Positions 12,951 through 25,790 are shown, numbered from the stretch's first letter. The stretch: 64,000 bases of DNA from Sipunculus nudus (GCA_026874595.1 CM049316.1:24139839-24203838); one strand, 5' to 3'. Notes: generated by a model from the letters alone, not told the origin. Numbers and translations are program-made.

Positions 12951-15900
12951 CTAAACAATTTAGGAGGGGTTAAATATATAGTAACATCGCATTGAGTGTT
13001 AAGACTGCCGCCAGGGGGAGTGTACATGAGAGCAGGCAGACAGAGGGGCCCCCATGAATCGCTCGCGCAAATAGCAGCTATTTGCTACCCTAAAAAATTT
13101 AAGACTGGATAAAATTTCTGGTAGCATCGCATTGAGAGTTAAGATTGCCGCCAGAGGGAGTGGACAAGAGACAGGACTGCCACAGGGGCCCTATGAATCG
13201 CACGCGCAAATAGCAGCTATTTGCTACCCTAAAAATTTAGGAGGGGGTAAAATTTTTGGTAGCATCGCATTGAGAGTTTAGATTGCCAACAGGGGGAGTG
13301 GAGATCTCAAAGCCTGCCACAGGGGCCCAAATGAATCGCACGCGCAAATAGCAGCTATTTGCTACAATAAAAGTTGTGAAGACTGCCGCAAGGGGGAGAG
13401 GAGATCTCAGCGGCCTGGCAGAGGGGTCACCACGAGTCGCAAGCGCAAATAGCAGTTATTTGCTACCATAAAATATGTCAAGACTGCCACCAGGGGTAGT
13501 TGACATAAGAGTGGACAGACAGAGGGGCCCCCATGAGTCGCACGCGCAAATAGCAGCTATTTGCTACCCTAAAAAATTAGGAGGGGGTAAAATTTATAGT
13601 AGCATTGCATTGAGCGTTATGACTGCCGCCAGGGGGGGGTGGACATGAGACAGGACTGCCACAGGGGCCCCATAAATCGCAAGCGCAAATAGCAGCTATT
13701 TGCTACCTTAAAGTTGCCAAAACTGCCGCCAGGGGGAGTGGATATGACAGCGGCCAGACAGAGAGGCCCCCATGAGTCGCAAGCGCAAATAGCAGCTATT
13801 TGCTACCTTAAAAGTTGTCAAGACTGCCGCCAGGGTGAGTGGACACAGAGCGGGTTGCCAGAGGGGGCCCCACGAATCGACGCGCAAATAGCAGCTATTT
13901 GCTACCTTAACAGTTGCCAAGACTGCCGCCAGGGGGAGTGGACAGAGAGCGGCCAGACAGAGAGGCCCCCATGAGTCGCAAGCGCAAATAGCAGCTATTT
14001 GCTACCTTAAAAGTTGTCAAGACTGCCGCCAGGGGGAGTGGACACAGAGCGGGCTGCCAGAGGGGCCCCATGAATCGCACGCGCAAATAGCAGCTATTTG
14101 CTACCTTAAAAGTTGCCAAGACTGCCGCCAGGGGGAGTTGATATGAGAGCGGCCAGCGAAGAGGCCCCCATGAATCGCAAGCGCCAATAGCAGCTATTTG
14201 CTACCTTAAAGGTTGCCAAGACTGCCGCCAGGGGGAGTGGATATGACAGCGGCCAGAGGGGGCCCCATGAATCGCCCGCGCAAATAGCAGCTATTTGGTA
14301 CCTTAAAAGGTGCCAAGACTGCCGCCAGGGGGAGTGGATATGAGAGCGGCCAGCGAAGAGGCCCCCATGAATCGCAAGCGCAAATAGCAGCTATTTGCTA
14401 CCTTAAAAGTTGTCAAGACTGCCGCCAGGGGGAGTGGACAAAGAGCGGGCTGCCAGAGGGGCCCCCATGAATCGCACGCGGAAATAGCAGCTATTTGCTA
14501 CCTTAAAAGTTGCCAAGACTGCCGCCAGGGGGAGTTGATATGAGAGCGGCCAGCGAAGAGGCCCCCATGAATCGCAAGCGCAAATAGCAGCTATTTGCTA
14601 CCTTAAAAGTTGCCAAGACTGCCGCCAGGGGGAGTGGATATGAGAGCAGGCAGACAGAGGGACCCCCATGAATCGCTCGCGCAAATAGCAGCTATTTGCT
14701 ACCCTAAAAAATTTAAGACTGGGTAAAATTTTTGGTAGCATCGCATTGACAGTTAAGATTGCCTCCAGAGGGAGTTGACAAGAGACAGGACTGCCACAGG
14801 GGCCCTATGAATCGCACGCGCAAATAGCAGCTATTTGCTACCCTAAAAATTTAGGAGGGGGTAAAATTTTTGGTAGCATCGCATTGAGAGTTAAGATTGC
14901 CACCAGGGGGAGTGGAGATCTCAAAGCCTGCCACAGGGGCCCAAATGAATCGCACGCGCAAATAGCAGTTATTTGCTACCATAAAAGTTGTGAAGACTGC
15001 CGCCAGGGGGAGAGGAGATCTCAGCGGTCTGGCAGAGGGGTCACCACGAGTCGCAAGCGCAAATAGCAGTTATTTGCTACCATAAAATATGTCAAGACTG
15101 CCACCAGGGGGAGTGGACATAAGAGTGGACAGACAGAAGGGCCCCCATGAGTCGCACGCGCAAATAGCAGCTATTTGCTACCCTAAAAAATTAGGAGGGG
15201 GTAAAATTTATAGTAGCATTGCATTGAGCGTTATGACTGCCGCCAGGGGGAGTGGACATGAGACAGGACTGCCACAGGGGCCCCATCAATCGCAAGCGCA
15301 AATAGCAGCTATTTGCTACCTTAAAAGTTGCCAAGACTGCCGCCAGGGGGAGTGGATATGACAGCGGCCAGACAGAGAGGCCCCCATGAGTCGCAAGCGC
15401 AAATAGCAGCTATTTGCTACCTTTACAGTTGCCAAGACTGCCGCCAGGGGGAGTGGACAGAGAGCGGCCGACAGAGAGGCCCCCATGAGTCGCAAGCGCA
15501 AATAGCAGCTATTTGCTACCTTAAAAGTTGTCAAGACTGCCGCCAGGGGGAGTGGACACAGAGCGGGCTGCCAGAGGGGCCCCCATGAATCGCACGCGCA
15601 AATAGCAGCTATTTGCTACCTTAAAAGTTGCCAAGACTGCCGCCAGGGGGAGTTGATATGAAAGCGGCCAGCGAAGAGGCCCCCATGAATCGCAAGCGCA
15701 AATAGCAGCTATTTGCTACCTTAAAAGTTGCCAAGACTGCCGCCAGGGGGAGTGGATATGACAGCGGCCAAAGGGGCCCCATGAATCGCCCGCGCAAATA
15801 GCAGCTATTTGCTACCTTAACAGTTGCCAAGACTGCCGCCAGGGGGAGTGGAAATGAGAACAGCCTGACAGAGAGGCCCCCATGAGTCGCAAGCGCAAAT

Positions 15901-17070
15901 AGCAGCTATTTGCTACCATAAAAAGTGTCAAGACTGCCGCCTGGAGGAGTGGACACAGAGCGGGCGGCCAGAGTAGGCCCCATGAATCGCAAGCGCAAAT
16001 AGCAGCTATTTGCTACCTTAAAAGGTGCCAAGACTGCCGCCAGGGGGAGTGGATATGAGAGCGGCCAGACAGAGAGGCCCCCATGAGTCGCAAGCGCAAA
16101 TAGCAGCTATTTGCTACCATAAAAGTTGTGAAGACTGCCTCCAGGGGGAGAGGAGATCTCAGCGGCCTGGCAGAGGGGTCACCACGAGTCGCAAGCGCAA
16201 ATAGCAGTTATTTGCTACCATAAAATATGTCAAGACTGCCACCAGGGGGAGTGGACATAAGAGTGGACAGACAGAGGGGCCCCCATGAGTCGCACGCGCA
16301 AATAGCAGCTATTTGCTACCCTAAAAAATTAGGAGGGGGTAAAATTTATAGTAGCATTGCATTGAGCGTTATGACTGCCGCCAGGGGGAGTGGACATGAG
16401 ACAGGACTGCCACAGGGGCCCCATCAATCGCAAGCGCAAATAGCAGCTATATGCTACCTTAAAAGTTGCAAGACTGCCGCCAGGGGGAGTGGATATGACA
16501 GCGGCCAGACAGAGAGGCCCCATGAGTCGCAAGCGCAAATAGCAGCTATTTGCTACCTTAAAAGTAGTCAAGACTGCCGCCAGGGGGAGTGGACACAGAG
16601 CGGGTTGTCAGAGGGGGCCCCACGAATCGCACGCGCAAATAGCAGCTATTTGCTACCTTAACAGTTGCCAAGACTGCCGCCAGGGGGAGTGGACAGAGAG
16701 CGGCCGACAGAGAGGCCCCCATGAGTCGCAAGCGCAAATAGCAGCTATTTGCTACCTTAAAAGTTGTCAAGACTGCCGCCAGGGGGAGTGGACACAGAGC
16801 GGGCTGCCAGAGGGGCCCCCATGAATCGCACGCGCAAATAGCAGCTATTTCCTACCTTAAAAGTTGCCAAGACTGCCGCCAGGGGGAGTTGATATGAGAG
16901 CGGCCAGCGAAGAGGCCCCCATGAATCGCAAGCGCAAATAGCAGCTATTTGCTACCTTAAAAGTTGCCAAGACTGCCGCCAGGGGGAGTGGATATGACAG
17001 CGGCCAGAGGGGGCCCCATGAATCGCACGCGCAAATAGCAGCTATTTGCTACCTTAACCAAGACTGCCGC

Positions 17071-18230
17071 TGTATTAGTTACATAGCTGGATTACTTTTT
17101 TGGCCTGATACGTGTTAAAAAATGGAAAGTTATGCAAATAACATAAAATAAAGAAAGCAGATGTGATCTCATTATAATGTGTATAATGTTAAAAATTGTC
17201 ATAAGTGTCGTGCTATGTTTAGATTATGGACAGTGGTGTGACAGTATTCATAAGTGAACACACATTTTTTTTAATGACAGCCTTAAAACAGGGTACTTAT
17301 GATCATTAATAAAAATAGTGAAATTGGTATAGCCGAAAAGATCCACAATATCGTAGGACTGAAACTGAAGAAAAAAAAAGCAATTAGTAAAGACTGTATA
17401 ATTGTATTTGATTATGAATATAAAAAAAACAATATTTCAAGTATGAAAATAAATACAAACACAAATACAAGGAAAAAGATATGACTGTATCTGTATTATC
17501 GCGCATTTGTCATTTCATGGCATTGGCGCATTTAGGATTTTCGCGCAAATCCGTAAGGTAATAAATGGTGTTTCAAAAATTAAGATATTAATAACAGGTA
17601 GGTTTATGAAGTAACCTACATCCCACCTAACAAATTATCTACAATAATACTAACCAGAAGCAGCCAAGTATATGTCAGGACAACAAACAGAACTGACAAC
17701 AGTCGCTTGTCTTTCTCAGCTCAGCCGTACTTCATAGCTATATGGGAAGGCTATGGGTGTCTTAAAAAGCTCCTTATTGTTTTAAAATTGTTACTACGAA
17801 TCACTATAAAGGAAAGAGGTCTTTCTCGAAAAATCACTTGCTAGGAAGTCTTACGACAATATGACTTCTTTACAAATCTGGTTAAAGAAAAACCTCAACT
17901 AAAGCGAACTCGATGGCGGGATTACTAGGCCCACATGACTGTGTATCAGGCAAGAACGGTGTAATTTGCCGAACCATCGCATGGAATTTACGCGTGTTCT
18001 GATTTTAGCGCAAATGTACCTGCCGCTAAAAAGGCGAAAATTAAAACCCCGCTAACAAAACCACTTCCAAAGTATGTAAATGCGAGTGCAAATACTTTGA
18101 AATTGTATTCCTAAATGCTGTCGTGAATAAATTTAATAATAGAATTTTAAAAATCAGTTATTTCATGTATATTATAAACCGAAATATTTTCAGATGTTAT
18201 TGTTAAAATTTAACATTTATAAAATCAAGT
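17071..18230. other. AT-rich spacer between satellites 1 and 2
   Basis: No gene is supported. A and T runs dominate. Two GCGC-containing segments (around 17500-17560 and 17990-18050) look like diverged inverted copies of each other, possibly remnants of a small TIR element. Confidence 0.5.
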
Positions 18231-20620
18231 AAGTGTTTGTCAGTTTTAATATATGCTATATCCGGTATACGGGTTACCCTAACCCTTCGGGCATGACATA
18301 CTCCAGTAAGTGTTTGTGACTATTAATATATGCTATATCCGGGATACGGGTTACCCTAACCCTTCAGGCTTGAAATGCTCCAGTAAGTGTTTGTCATTAT
18401 TGATACGTGCTATACCCGGGATACGGGATTTATGCTATATCGGGGATACGGGTTACCCTGTAAGTGTTTGTCACTATCAATATATGCTATATCCGGGATA
18501 GGGGTTACCCTAACCCTTCGGGCATGAAATACTCCAGTAAGTCTTTGTCACTATTGATATATGCTATTTGCCGGGTTACGGGTTACCCAAACCCTTTGGG
18601 AATAAAATACGCTTGTAAGTGTTTGTCATTTTTCATATATGCTGTATCCGGGATGCGGGTTACCCTAACCCTTCGGGCATGAAATACTCCAGTAAGTGTG
18701 TCTCACTATTAATATATGCTATATCCGGGATACGGGTTACACCAACCCTTCGGGCATGAAATACTCAAGTAAGTGTTTGTCAGTTTTAATATAGGCTATA
18801 TCCGGTATACGGGTTACCCTAACCCTTCGGACATGAAATACTCCAGTAAGTGTTTGTCACTATTATGTATGCTATATCAGGGATACGGGTAACCCTGATC
18901 CTTCGGGCATGAAATCCTCCTGTAAGTATTTGTCACTATTAATATACGCTATATCCAGGATACGGGTTAACGTAACCCATCGGGTATGAAATGCTCCAGT
19001 AAGTGTTTGTGACTATTCATATATGCTATATGCAGTAAACGAGTCTTCGTTACCCAGCGGGTATGTAATACTCCAGTTAGTGTGTTTGTGACTATTCATA
19101 TATGCTATATCCGTGACACAGGTTACCGTAACCCACGCGGCGTGAAAAGCTCGAATGTTTGTCGCTATTAATATATGCTGTATCCAGGATAAGGGTTACC
19201 CTAACCCCTCGGGCATGAAATACTCCTGTAAGTATTTGTCACTATTAATATACGCTATATGCAGTAAACGGGTCTACGTTACCCAGCGGGTATGAAATAC
19301 TCCAGTTAGTGTTTGTGACTATTCATATATGCTATATCCGTGACACAGGTTACCGTAACCCACGCGGCGTGAAAAGCTCGAATGTTTGTCGCTATTAATA
19401 TATGCTATATCCGGGATACGGGTTACACTAAATCTCGGGCAAGAAATACTCCTGTAAGTGTTTGTCACTATTAATATATGCTTATCCAGGATACGGGTTA
19501 CCCTAACCCTTCGGGCATGAAATACTCCTGTAAGTGTTTGTCACTATCAATATATGCTATATCCGGGATAGGGGTTACCCTAACCCTTCGGGCATGAAAT
19601 ACTCCAGTAAGTGTTTGTCACTATTGATATATGCTATATCCGGGTTACGGGTTACCCAAACCCTTTGGGAATAAAATACTCTTGTAAGTGTTTGTCATTA
19701 TTAATATATGCTGTATCCGGGATGCGGGTTACCCTAACCCATCGGGCATGAAATACTCCAGTAAGTGTGTGTCACTATTAATATATGCTATATCCAGGAT
19801 ACGGGTTACCCTAACCCTTCGGGCATGAAATACTCCAGTAATTGTTTGTCATTATTGATACGTGCTATACCCGGGATACGGGTTTTATGCTATATCGGGT
19901 TTACGGGTTACCCTAACGCTTCGGGCATGAATTACCCCAGTAGATGTTTGCCATTATTAATATGTGCTATATCCGGGATACGGGTTACCCTAACCCTTCG
20001 GGCATGAAATAATCCAGTAAGTTGTTGTCCCTATTGATATTTGCTATATCCGGGATACGGGTTACCCTAACCCTTCGGGCATGAAATAATCCAGTAAGTT
20101 GTTGTCCCTACTGATATATGCTGTATCCGGGATGCGGGTTACCCTAACCCTTTGGGCATGAATACTCCTGTGTGTGTCATTATTTATATAAGCTATATCC
20201 AGGAAACGGGTTACTCTAAACCTTTCGAGCATGAAATACTCCCGTAAGTGTTTGTCACTATCAATATATGCTATATCCAGGATAGGGGTTACCCTAACCC
20301 TTCGGGCATGAAATACTACAGTAAGTGTTTGTCACTATTGATATATGCTATATCCGGGATACGGGTTACCCAAACCCTTCGGGAATAATATACTCCTGTA
20401 AGTGTTTGTTATATTAATATATGCTATATCTGGGATACGGGTTACCTTAACCCTCCGGGCATGAAATACTCCAGTAAATGTTTGTCATTATTAATACGTG
20501 CTATATCCGGGATACGGGTTACCCTAACCCTTCGGGCATGAAATACTCCAGTAATTGTTTGTCATTATTGATACGTGCTATACCCGGGATACGGGTTACC
20601 CTAACCCTTCGGGCATGAAA
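18231..20620. repeat. Satellite 2: 77-bp tandem repeat with telomere-like core
   Basis: About 30 units of a 77-bp sequence whose core reads GGGTTACCCTAACCC, preceded by TATATGCTATATCCGGGATAC and followed by a CTTCGGGCATGAAATACTCC block. Units vary by point changes and small truncations. The array is interrupted at 20622 by a TA-flanked transposon, continues briefly at 22982-23017, and reappears as degenerate units at 25600-25790. Confidence 0.94.
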
Positions 20621-20622
20621 TA

Positions 20623-21447
20623 GGGTAGAGCAGGGCAAGACACAGCCCCGGGGTAAAATGGCCACCCCCTTTTACTATTTATGTGCCATTAAACTGGCGC
20701 CACCAAGCGTTCACTTTGTTTCAAGCCATCTGGTAGACGTTTTGAGAACTTGAGGCGAACGACAGGGCGGCTGCTCGGGGTTTGGTGTCATGGAAAAGGT
20801 ATATGTTGTATTGCTTACAATCTAAAGCATCTACTTACGATAAGACTGAAATAAATGATACATAAAACCTTGAAATGATTAAAATGGACTGTTCATAATG
20901 AAGATTTCAGAAGTGGCAGCAAGGCGCCGGTCAAATTAAATCACGTGATTTGTGGCAAAAACCCCACGTGGTTGTTGAGGCGAGATGCCCACTGGACGTG
21001 TTACCCCCTTTAAAAGCAATAATAAGTGGGGAGTTTGATTTTTTGCCAAAAATAAATTGTATTTTAAATTGAAACGAGGATGTACATATATAATGCCAAA
21101 TCTGGGTTCACTTGATATTCGAATGCAATATAAATTGTGGTGAATATTAGGCCTATTTGTCAGATATATTGCTGATTTATTATGTTATACTTTGATATGA
21201 TATACCTGCATATACATATATATATATATAGATATTAATATATAAATTCATATAAATAAATATATATGAATATATATAAATAAATATATATATATATAAA
21301 TATATATATAAACTAATAAATATACATGTATATATATACCCCAAACATATTATATATATATATATTTATATAGTGTAACCTGTGCAATAAGAGCGCCTGT
21401 GAATTAAGACCACTTCTGGCCAGACCCGTGGATAGTCTTTTAACACA

Positions 21448-21519
<72 letters not shown>

Positions 21520-22979
21520 ATATATAATGTGGTGGGAGAGAGATTTATTAAATGCTCTCTCGCTTTTAAGGAAGGCTCAGACGTATACTTTGAAATCCAC
21601 GCGAGGTGTCTATGGGCAGGATGCATTATGAATGGCTGTTAAAGCTGTTGCCGAAGGAGTAAGTGAAAAGGTGGCCCCCAGAGACTTCGGCGTCTCCCGA
21701 AACACTAAAAAGTGCTTAGCAGCGTCCAGCTTAGATTCTGAGAAGGAATGTATTTGGATTTGCCAGCCACCTGATGCTCAGCCTTGGTTTTTATCTAATT
21801 AAAGGGGGCTATAATCACCTATAAAGCATGTTGAATATGCACGAAAAATAGCGTCTTCTCTTTGAAATCAATTGGTACCTGCCAAAATATTGCCCTAAAA
21901 GTGTTGGCTTACTAGAGTGGACCTAGCGCGATCACTAGCAGGCGCCAACCTAAACATAGCGAGAGGGACCCCGTGTATCGCCCGGGCCACAATACCTGTC
22001 AATCAGGAGATGCCCTGAGTGACACTGGAAAAAAATTAGTACATGTCCCCGCTGACTGAAACATCGCTTGTTGCAGTGGATCAGGGACCCGATACATGGG
22101 GCACATGGTGCGTGTCATTTCAGCCGAGGCCCGTGGACATATCGTAAAAAACTGTTGCGATAGGTTCTACAATGAATTTACATTCGTAATGTCCATCCAG
22201 GAGCGTAATGTCCATCCAGCAGAGATAAATCAGAGAACATGACGGTCCACGTATGGACTAGTTTGAACTTGACTTTGTTTGAGTTCGGATGCACAAAATG
22301 GGAACTCTGGTTACGCGACCTTGTTATGGTAAACAAAACACGTGAACCATGCTTACTCACACACAGAACCATAACAAGGTCCTAACAGGTAGCTGAATGG
22401 GAAGTAATGTTTTTTGGGGTGTTTTTGCTGGGAAACTTTTGTATAAAGCAAAACTGGACTGATAGAGTGAAAGAATAGGAAAAATATTGCTCCTGATTAT
22501 ATTCCTTGTTCGAAGTGTTACTTTGTGAGTTACCTGTAGTGAATGTGGCTTTGTGAATTTGTATAATTTTCCACGAATTGTTAATCAAATAAAGTGTAAC
22601 CCATTTTCTAGTATTTAAGCATAAAAAAAACATTCGATTCGAAGTTGGGCTGTAATCTTCCCTTAAATATAGTACTTTAGGCAAATGAATTTGCACTGTG
22701 ATTATCTATAAATGGAAACTCGAGAATGAATGAAGAGAGCCGGGTAACATGCCCACCCATGGGCATATCGGCCCAAGTCTGGGGTAAAACGCCCATGGTC
22801 AGAAAATATGTATTTTCCGGATTTCGTCGAAAGTATTCTGAATTGTGCCAAAATTCCCATCAGAATTTATTTTGTCGAATATATCTGAACGTTTGACCAT
22901 AAAAAATATGATTTAAAGATGTTTCAGAACCAGCAGGAAACGTTTCCGCTTAAGGTGGGCGTCTTGTCCTGCCCTACCC
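20623..22979. mobile_element. TA-flanked TIR transposon (pogo/Tc1-mariner-like) nested in satellite 2
   Basis: The left end GGGTAGAGCAGGGCAAGAC and the right end (reverse complement GGGTAGGGCAGGACAAGAC) are 19-bp TIRs with two mismatches. TA dinucleotides flank them at 20621-20622 and 22980-22981. Removing the element restores the satellite word GAAATACTCC, so the TA is the duplicated target. TA targets are typical of the Tc1/mariner/pogo superfamily. A short frame at 21632-21790 (AVKAVAEGVSEKVAPRDFGV, then SRNT) resembles the helix-turn-helix start of pogo-type transposases but ends quickly. The copy therefore looks inactive. It also contains (TA)n tracts at about 21220-21360 and 21450-21520. 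Confidence 0.82.
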
Positions 22980-23020
22980 TACTCCAGTAATTGTTTGTCA
23001 TTATTAATACGTGCTATAAC

Positions 23021-23446
23021 CTGGTTTGTCTTTTTTTGTGATACTTGCTAGGAAGAATCGTTCTAATATGCCTTTATATGGCGTGATCTCGAGCACGCTT
23101 CAAAAGAGCCCCCCCCCCCAACCTCGTCCACGAGGGTGAAATCAGGTACTTGCGCTAAATTCCTCAGAAATCGGTAATTATAGGCAGTCTCGGTGACAGA
23201 ACAATTGACAAAACTAAGTTAAATTTGTTTACAGATTTAACTTCCGTTATGTAGTGCCTTGATCATATTTTAACCGTTTTTGTTATTGGCTTAACATTAC
23301 GCCACTCGTGACCAATGATCACCGTGTAATAAATTGTTCCCCTACTACTGGTTTGTCTTATTTTGTGATACTTGCTAGAAAGAATCGTTCTAATATGCCT
23401 TTATATGGCGTGATCTCGAGCACGCTTCAAAAGAGCCCCCCCCCCA
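23021..23446. repeat. Pair of ~100-bp direct repeats
   Basis: The segment 23021-23123 (GTGATACTTGCTAGGAAGAA through the C-run after CACGCTTCAAAAGAG) recurs almost identically at 23349-23446, about 328 bp on. Each ends in a run of C. The sequence between them is unrelated, and the origin is unknown. Confidence 0.85.
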
Positions 23447-23979
23447 ACAACTGAACCGTCAGTCGGCACTGCATTTTCACTGTGACCGTATGACTGCAGT
23501 TTATCTCATGAGGCCTTCTGAACATAAAACACAAATGACCATATCACGTGCTCGTTGAGAATGTAAAAATATATCTGATTGTCTGAGGACCGTAGCAGCG
23601 TCACCGCTTCCAGGAAGGAGACGCGGCAGGAGAGACCGTTCCAGAGATGAAACGCAATAAAACAAACGGGGACTCTTACATCCTATTTATGCTAGAAATG
23701 TTTTAATTTTGTTTAAACTGGCATTATTTAAACCTGTTTATATAAACTCGCGCTTGAAATTCACATTTTATCGGTCAAAGCACGTCGGCCCACGGAGGGG
23801 CGGGTAGTTCAAAGGAAATTGCATGGAACTCCTCAATTAGGTAAATTACCAATGTTTTAAAACATTTATGACAAATTTGGATTTTTATTTTCATTTCAGT
23901 ACATAAGTACTGTTTCAAGCTGGAAAATTTTGGATATTCAATGTGTAATTGTGCTAATCAATGGTCATACCGAGTGCAC

Positions 23980-25400
23980 ACCTGATACATGTCACACCTG
24001 GATTTTTTACCTGTGCAGGTGATTGACCAAGCTGAACAGCGTTTAATATTTTTTTGTATGAAACGTTCATAGCCAGAGTAAAAACTTTTCTAGATTTTCA
24101 TGAAAACTAATTAGATTTGCCATTTTTTGTCTACCTGCACAGGTGAAAATATATTAATTTAGGATGTAAAGGTAAGCACATAATCAGTGCAGTTCGTAGC
24201 GATAATTCATACATTTTGCGCAAAAATAAAGATTATTTTGGTGATGTCCCTTATAACATGTATAATTTTAAAATTAAATTTAAAAAAATGAGATGTTACC
24301 TTAATTTACCTGAACTCATCTGTGCAGGTGAGCATATGTTACAGGTAGTAGTTGTCAAAATTGAAATACGCAACTTGCGTGGCTGTGCAATTGATTGAAA
24401 GATAGTTTGTGCATATTGTTTTGGCTACTTTTAAAAAATTTCCTTCCCAGTCTTCAACTGAGAAGTAGTCTTTATTGTCGGTACTGGCAAAAGTAATTAA
24501 ATCCTTTTAAGATGAAAGGTATTATTACAGGTAACCCAATAAATTGTGCAGTTAGGCCCAGTAATTCATATAATGTACACATGCCACACAAAATTAAGAT
24601 TTATTCTGTCGGTATCCCTTATTACTTGTATAATAATACATGATAATTTACCTGTGTTTACCTGAACCCACCTGTACAGGTGAGTATATTTTTATGTGTT
24701 ACCATAACCAAAATTATCAATTTATATTCTACGTCTCTAAAATCAAAATATAATATGTTTTGACATAGTTGACACTTGTTCATCCATATTCGTCTTTGGC
24801 ACTAATCAGCATGATTTTGTCTCTGCCATAGGTAATTAGATCAGTTGAAGAACAAAGGTATTCACATAGGTAACTTAATTACTGTACTTAATAGCACCTG
24901 TTCTTATATCAAAAGTGAATTATACAGTCAATAAATGGAAATGGTATTAATTTATAGTTACTGTAATGATGAACAAGATGTTTGCGTACACATTCAGAAA
25001 AAAAATAATTTACCTATGTGTTATACACATAATACGCTATAATTTAACATATGTGTTATATGTTAACAGAGTCCTAGAATATGCTTCTTGGGTCAGCAAG
25101 CTTTTCAGGTGAAAAATATTTGATTTTCACTGTAAAATCCAATTTTATTTGCATATTCTGTTTTTTTTTTGGTGATTCCCTTTCCATAAATAAAACAAAT
25201 CATTTACAATTTTACTTACCTTTAAATAATAATTACCTTTGAGTAAAAAAATCCTTATATTTCCCTTTTTTGATCAAATGGTAAATGGGTTACCTGAAAA
25301 AGATGAAGGGGTCACTTTGGTGAAATACCAGTGAGCATAAATGCAGGTAATACAGATTTACCTATTGTTACCTCTATTAACCTAACTTACATACATATGA
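23980..25400. repeat. Degenerate repeat region rich in CACCTG/CAGGTG palindromes
   Basis: The words ACCTGTGCAGGTG (24014), ACCTGCACAGGTG (24132), ATCTGTGCAGGTG (24318) and the perfect palindrome CACCTGTACAGGTG (24669-24682) lie in loosely repeated AT-rich sequence. Segments 24180-24360 and 24530-24700 align with each other, giving a period near 350 bp. The motif matches an E-box core, but function is untested. No coding sequence is seen. Confidence 0.55.
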
Positions 25401-25599
25401 GAAGGTATGCAGAAAAAAAATATAACTGACATAAACTAAATATACCTTACAGTAAATGCAGAAAATGTCACAAAGATACCTTGAAAGGGACGGAGTTAAT
25501 GTGTCTTATATGGATTCATGTCAAAATGTGGGAAAAAAATGCAAAATTAATCTGAACAGTAGGAGTGTCACAAGCCCCCAGCCTAATCTGAACAGTAAA

Positions 25600-25790
25600 G
25601 GGTTAATATATGCTATATTCAGGATACGGGTGGCCCTACCCTTCGACCATGAAATACTCATGTAAATGTTTTTCACTATTGATATATGATATGCTGTATC
25701 GGGGGTACAAGTCCCTAACCCTTCTGGCATGAAACACCCCAGTAAGTCTGTGTCACTAAGAATATGTGCTTTATCCGGGATACGGGGCAT
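25600..25790. repeat. Degenerate satellite 2 units
   Basis: Two to three diverged units, recognised by the TATGCTATATTCAGGATACG and CCCTAACCCTTCTGGCATGA blocks. They show that satellite 2 once extended to here and that 23018-25600 interrupts it. Confidence 0.8.

Larger units (their letters stand above)
8505..17070. repeat. Satellite 1: ~100-bp and ~137-bp units with palindrome and CTCF-like motif
   Basis: Tandem array of roughly 70 units (estimated from length and period). Each unit holds the palindrome GCAAATAGC(A/T)GCTATTTGC and a conserved block TGCC(G/A)CCAGGGGGAG. Long units (~137 bp) carry an extra A/T-rich segment around TTTAGGAGGGG and GTAGCATCGCATTGAG and dominate 8505-13700. Short units (~100 bp) dominate 13700-17070, where long units reappear in blocks. 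The array makes long stop-free frames on both strands, such as 16227-16661, but these are repeat translations and not genes. Confidence 0.95.

Noticed and set aside
8785-16770. Dozens of 60-144-codon frames on both strands with recurring peptides such as ESHAQIAAICYPKK and VANSCYLRVRFMG
   Set aside because: They are translations of satellite 1 units. Identical DNA repeats, both strands open and frames that shift with unit length show array structure, not coding selection.
8505-20620. CRISPR-like arrays (regular repeats with palindromes)
   Set aside because: There are no unique spacers: whole units repeat, including the intervals. The genome is eukaryotic and no cas genes are present.
18231-20620. 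An internal telomere array
   Set aside because: The CCCTAACCC word occurs once per 77-bp unit and not in tandem, so it is a satellite with a telomere-like core.
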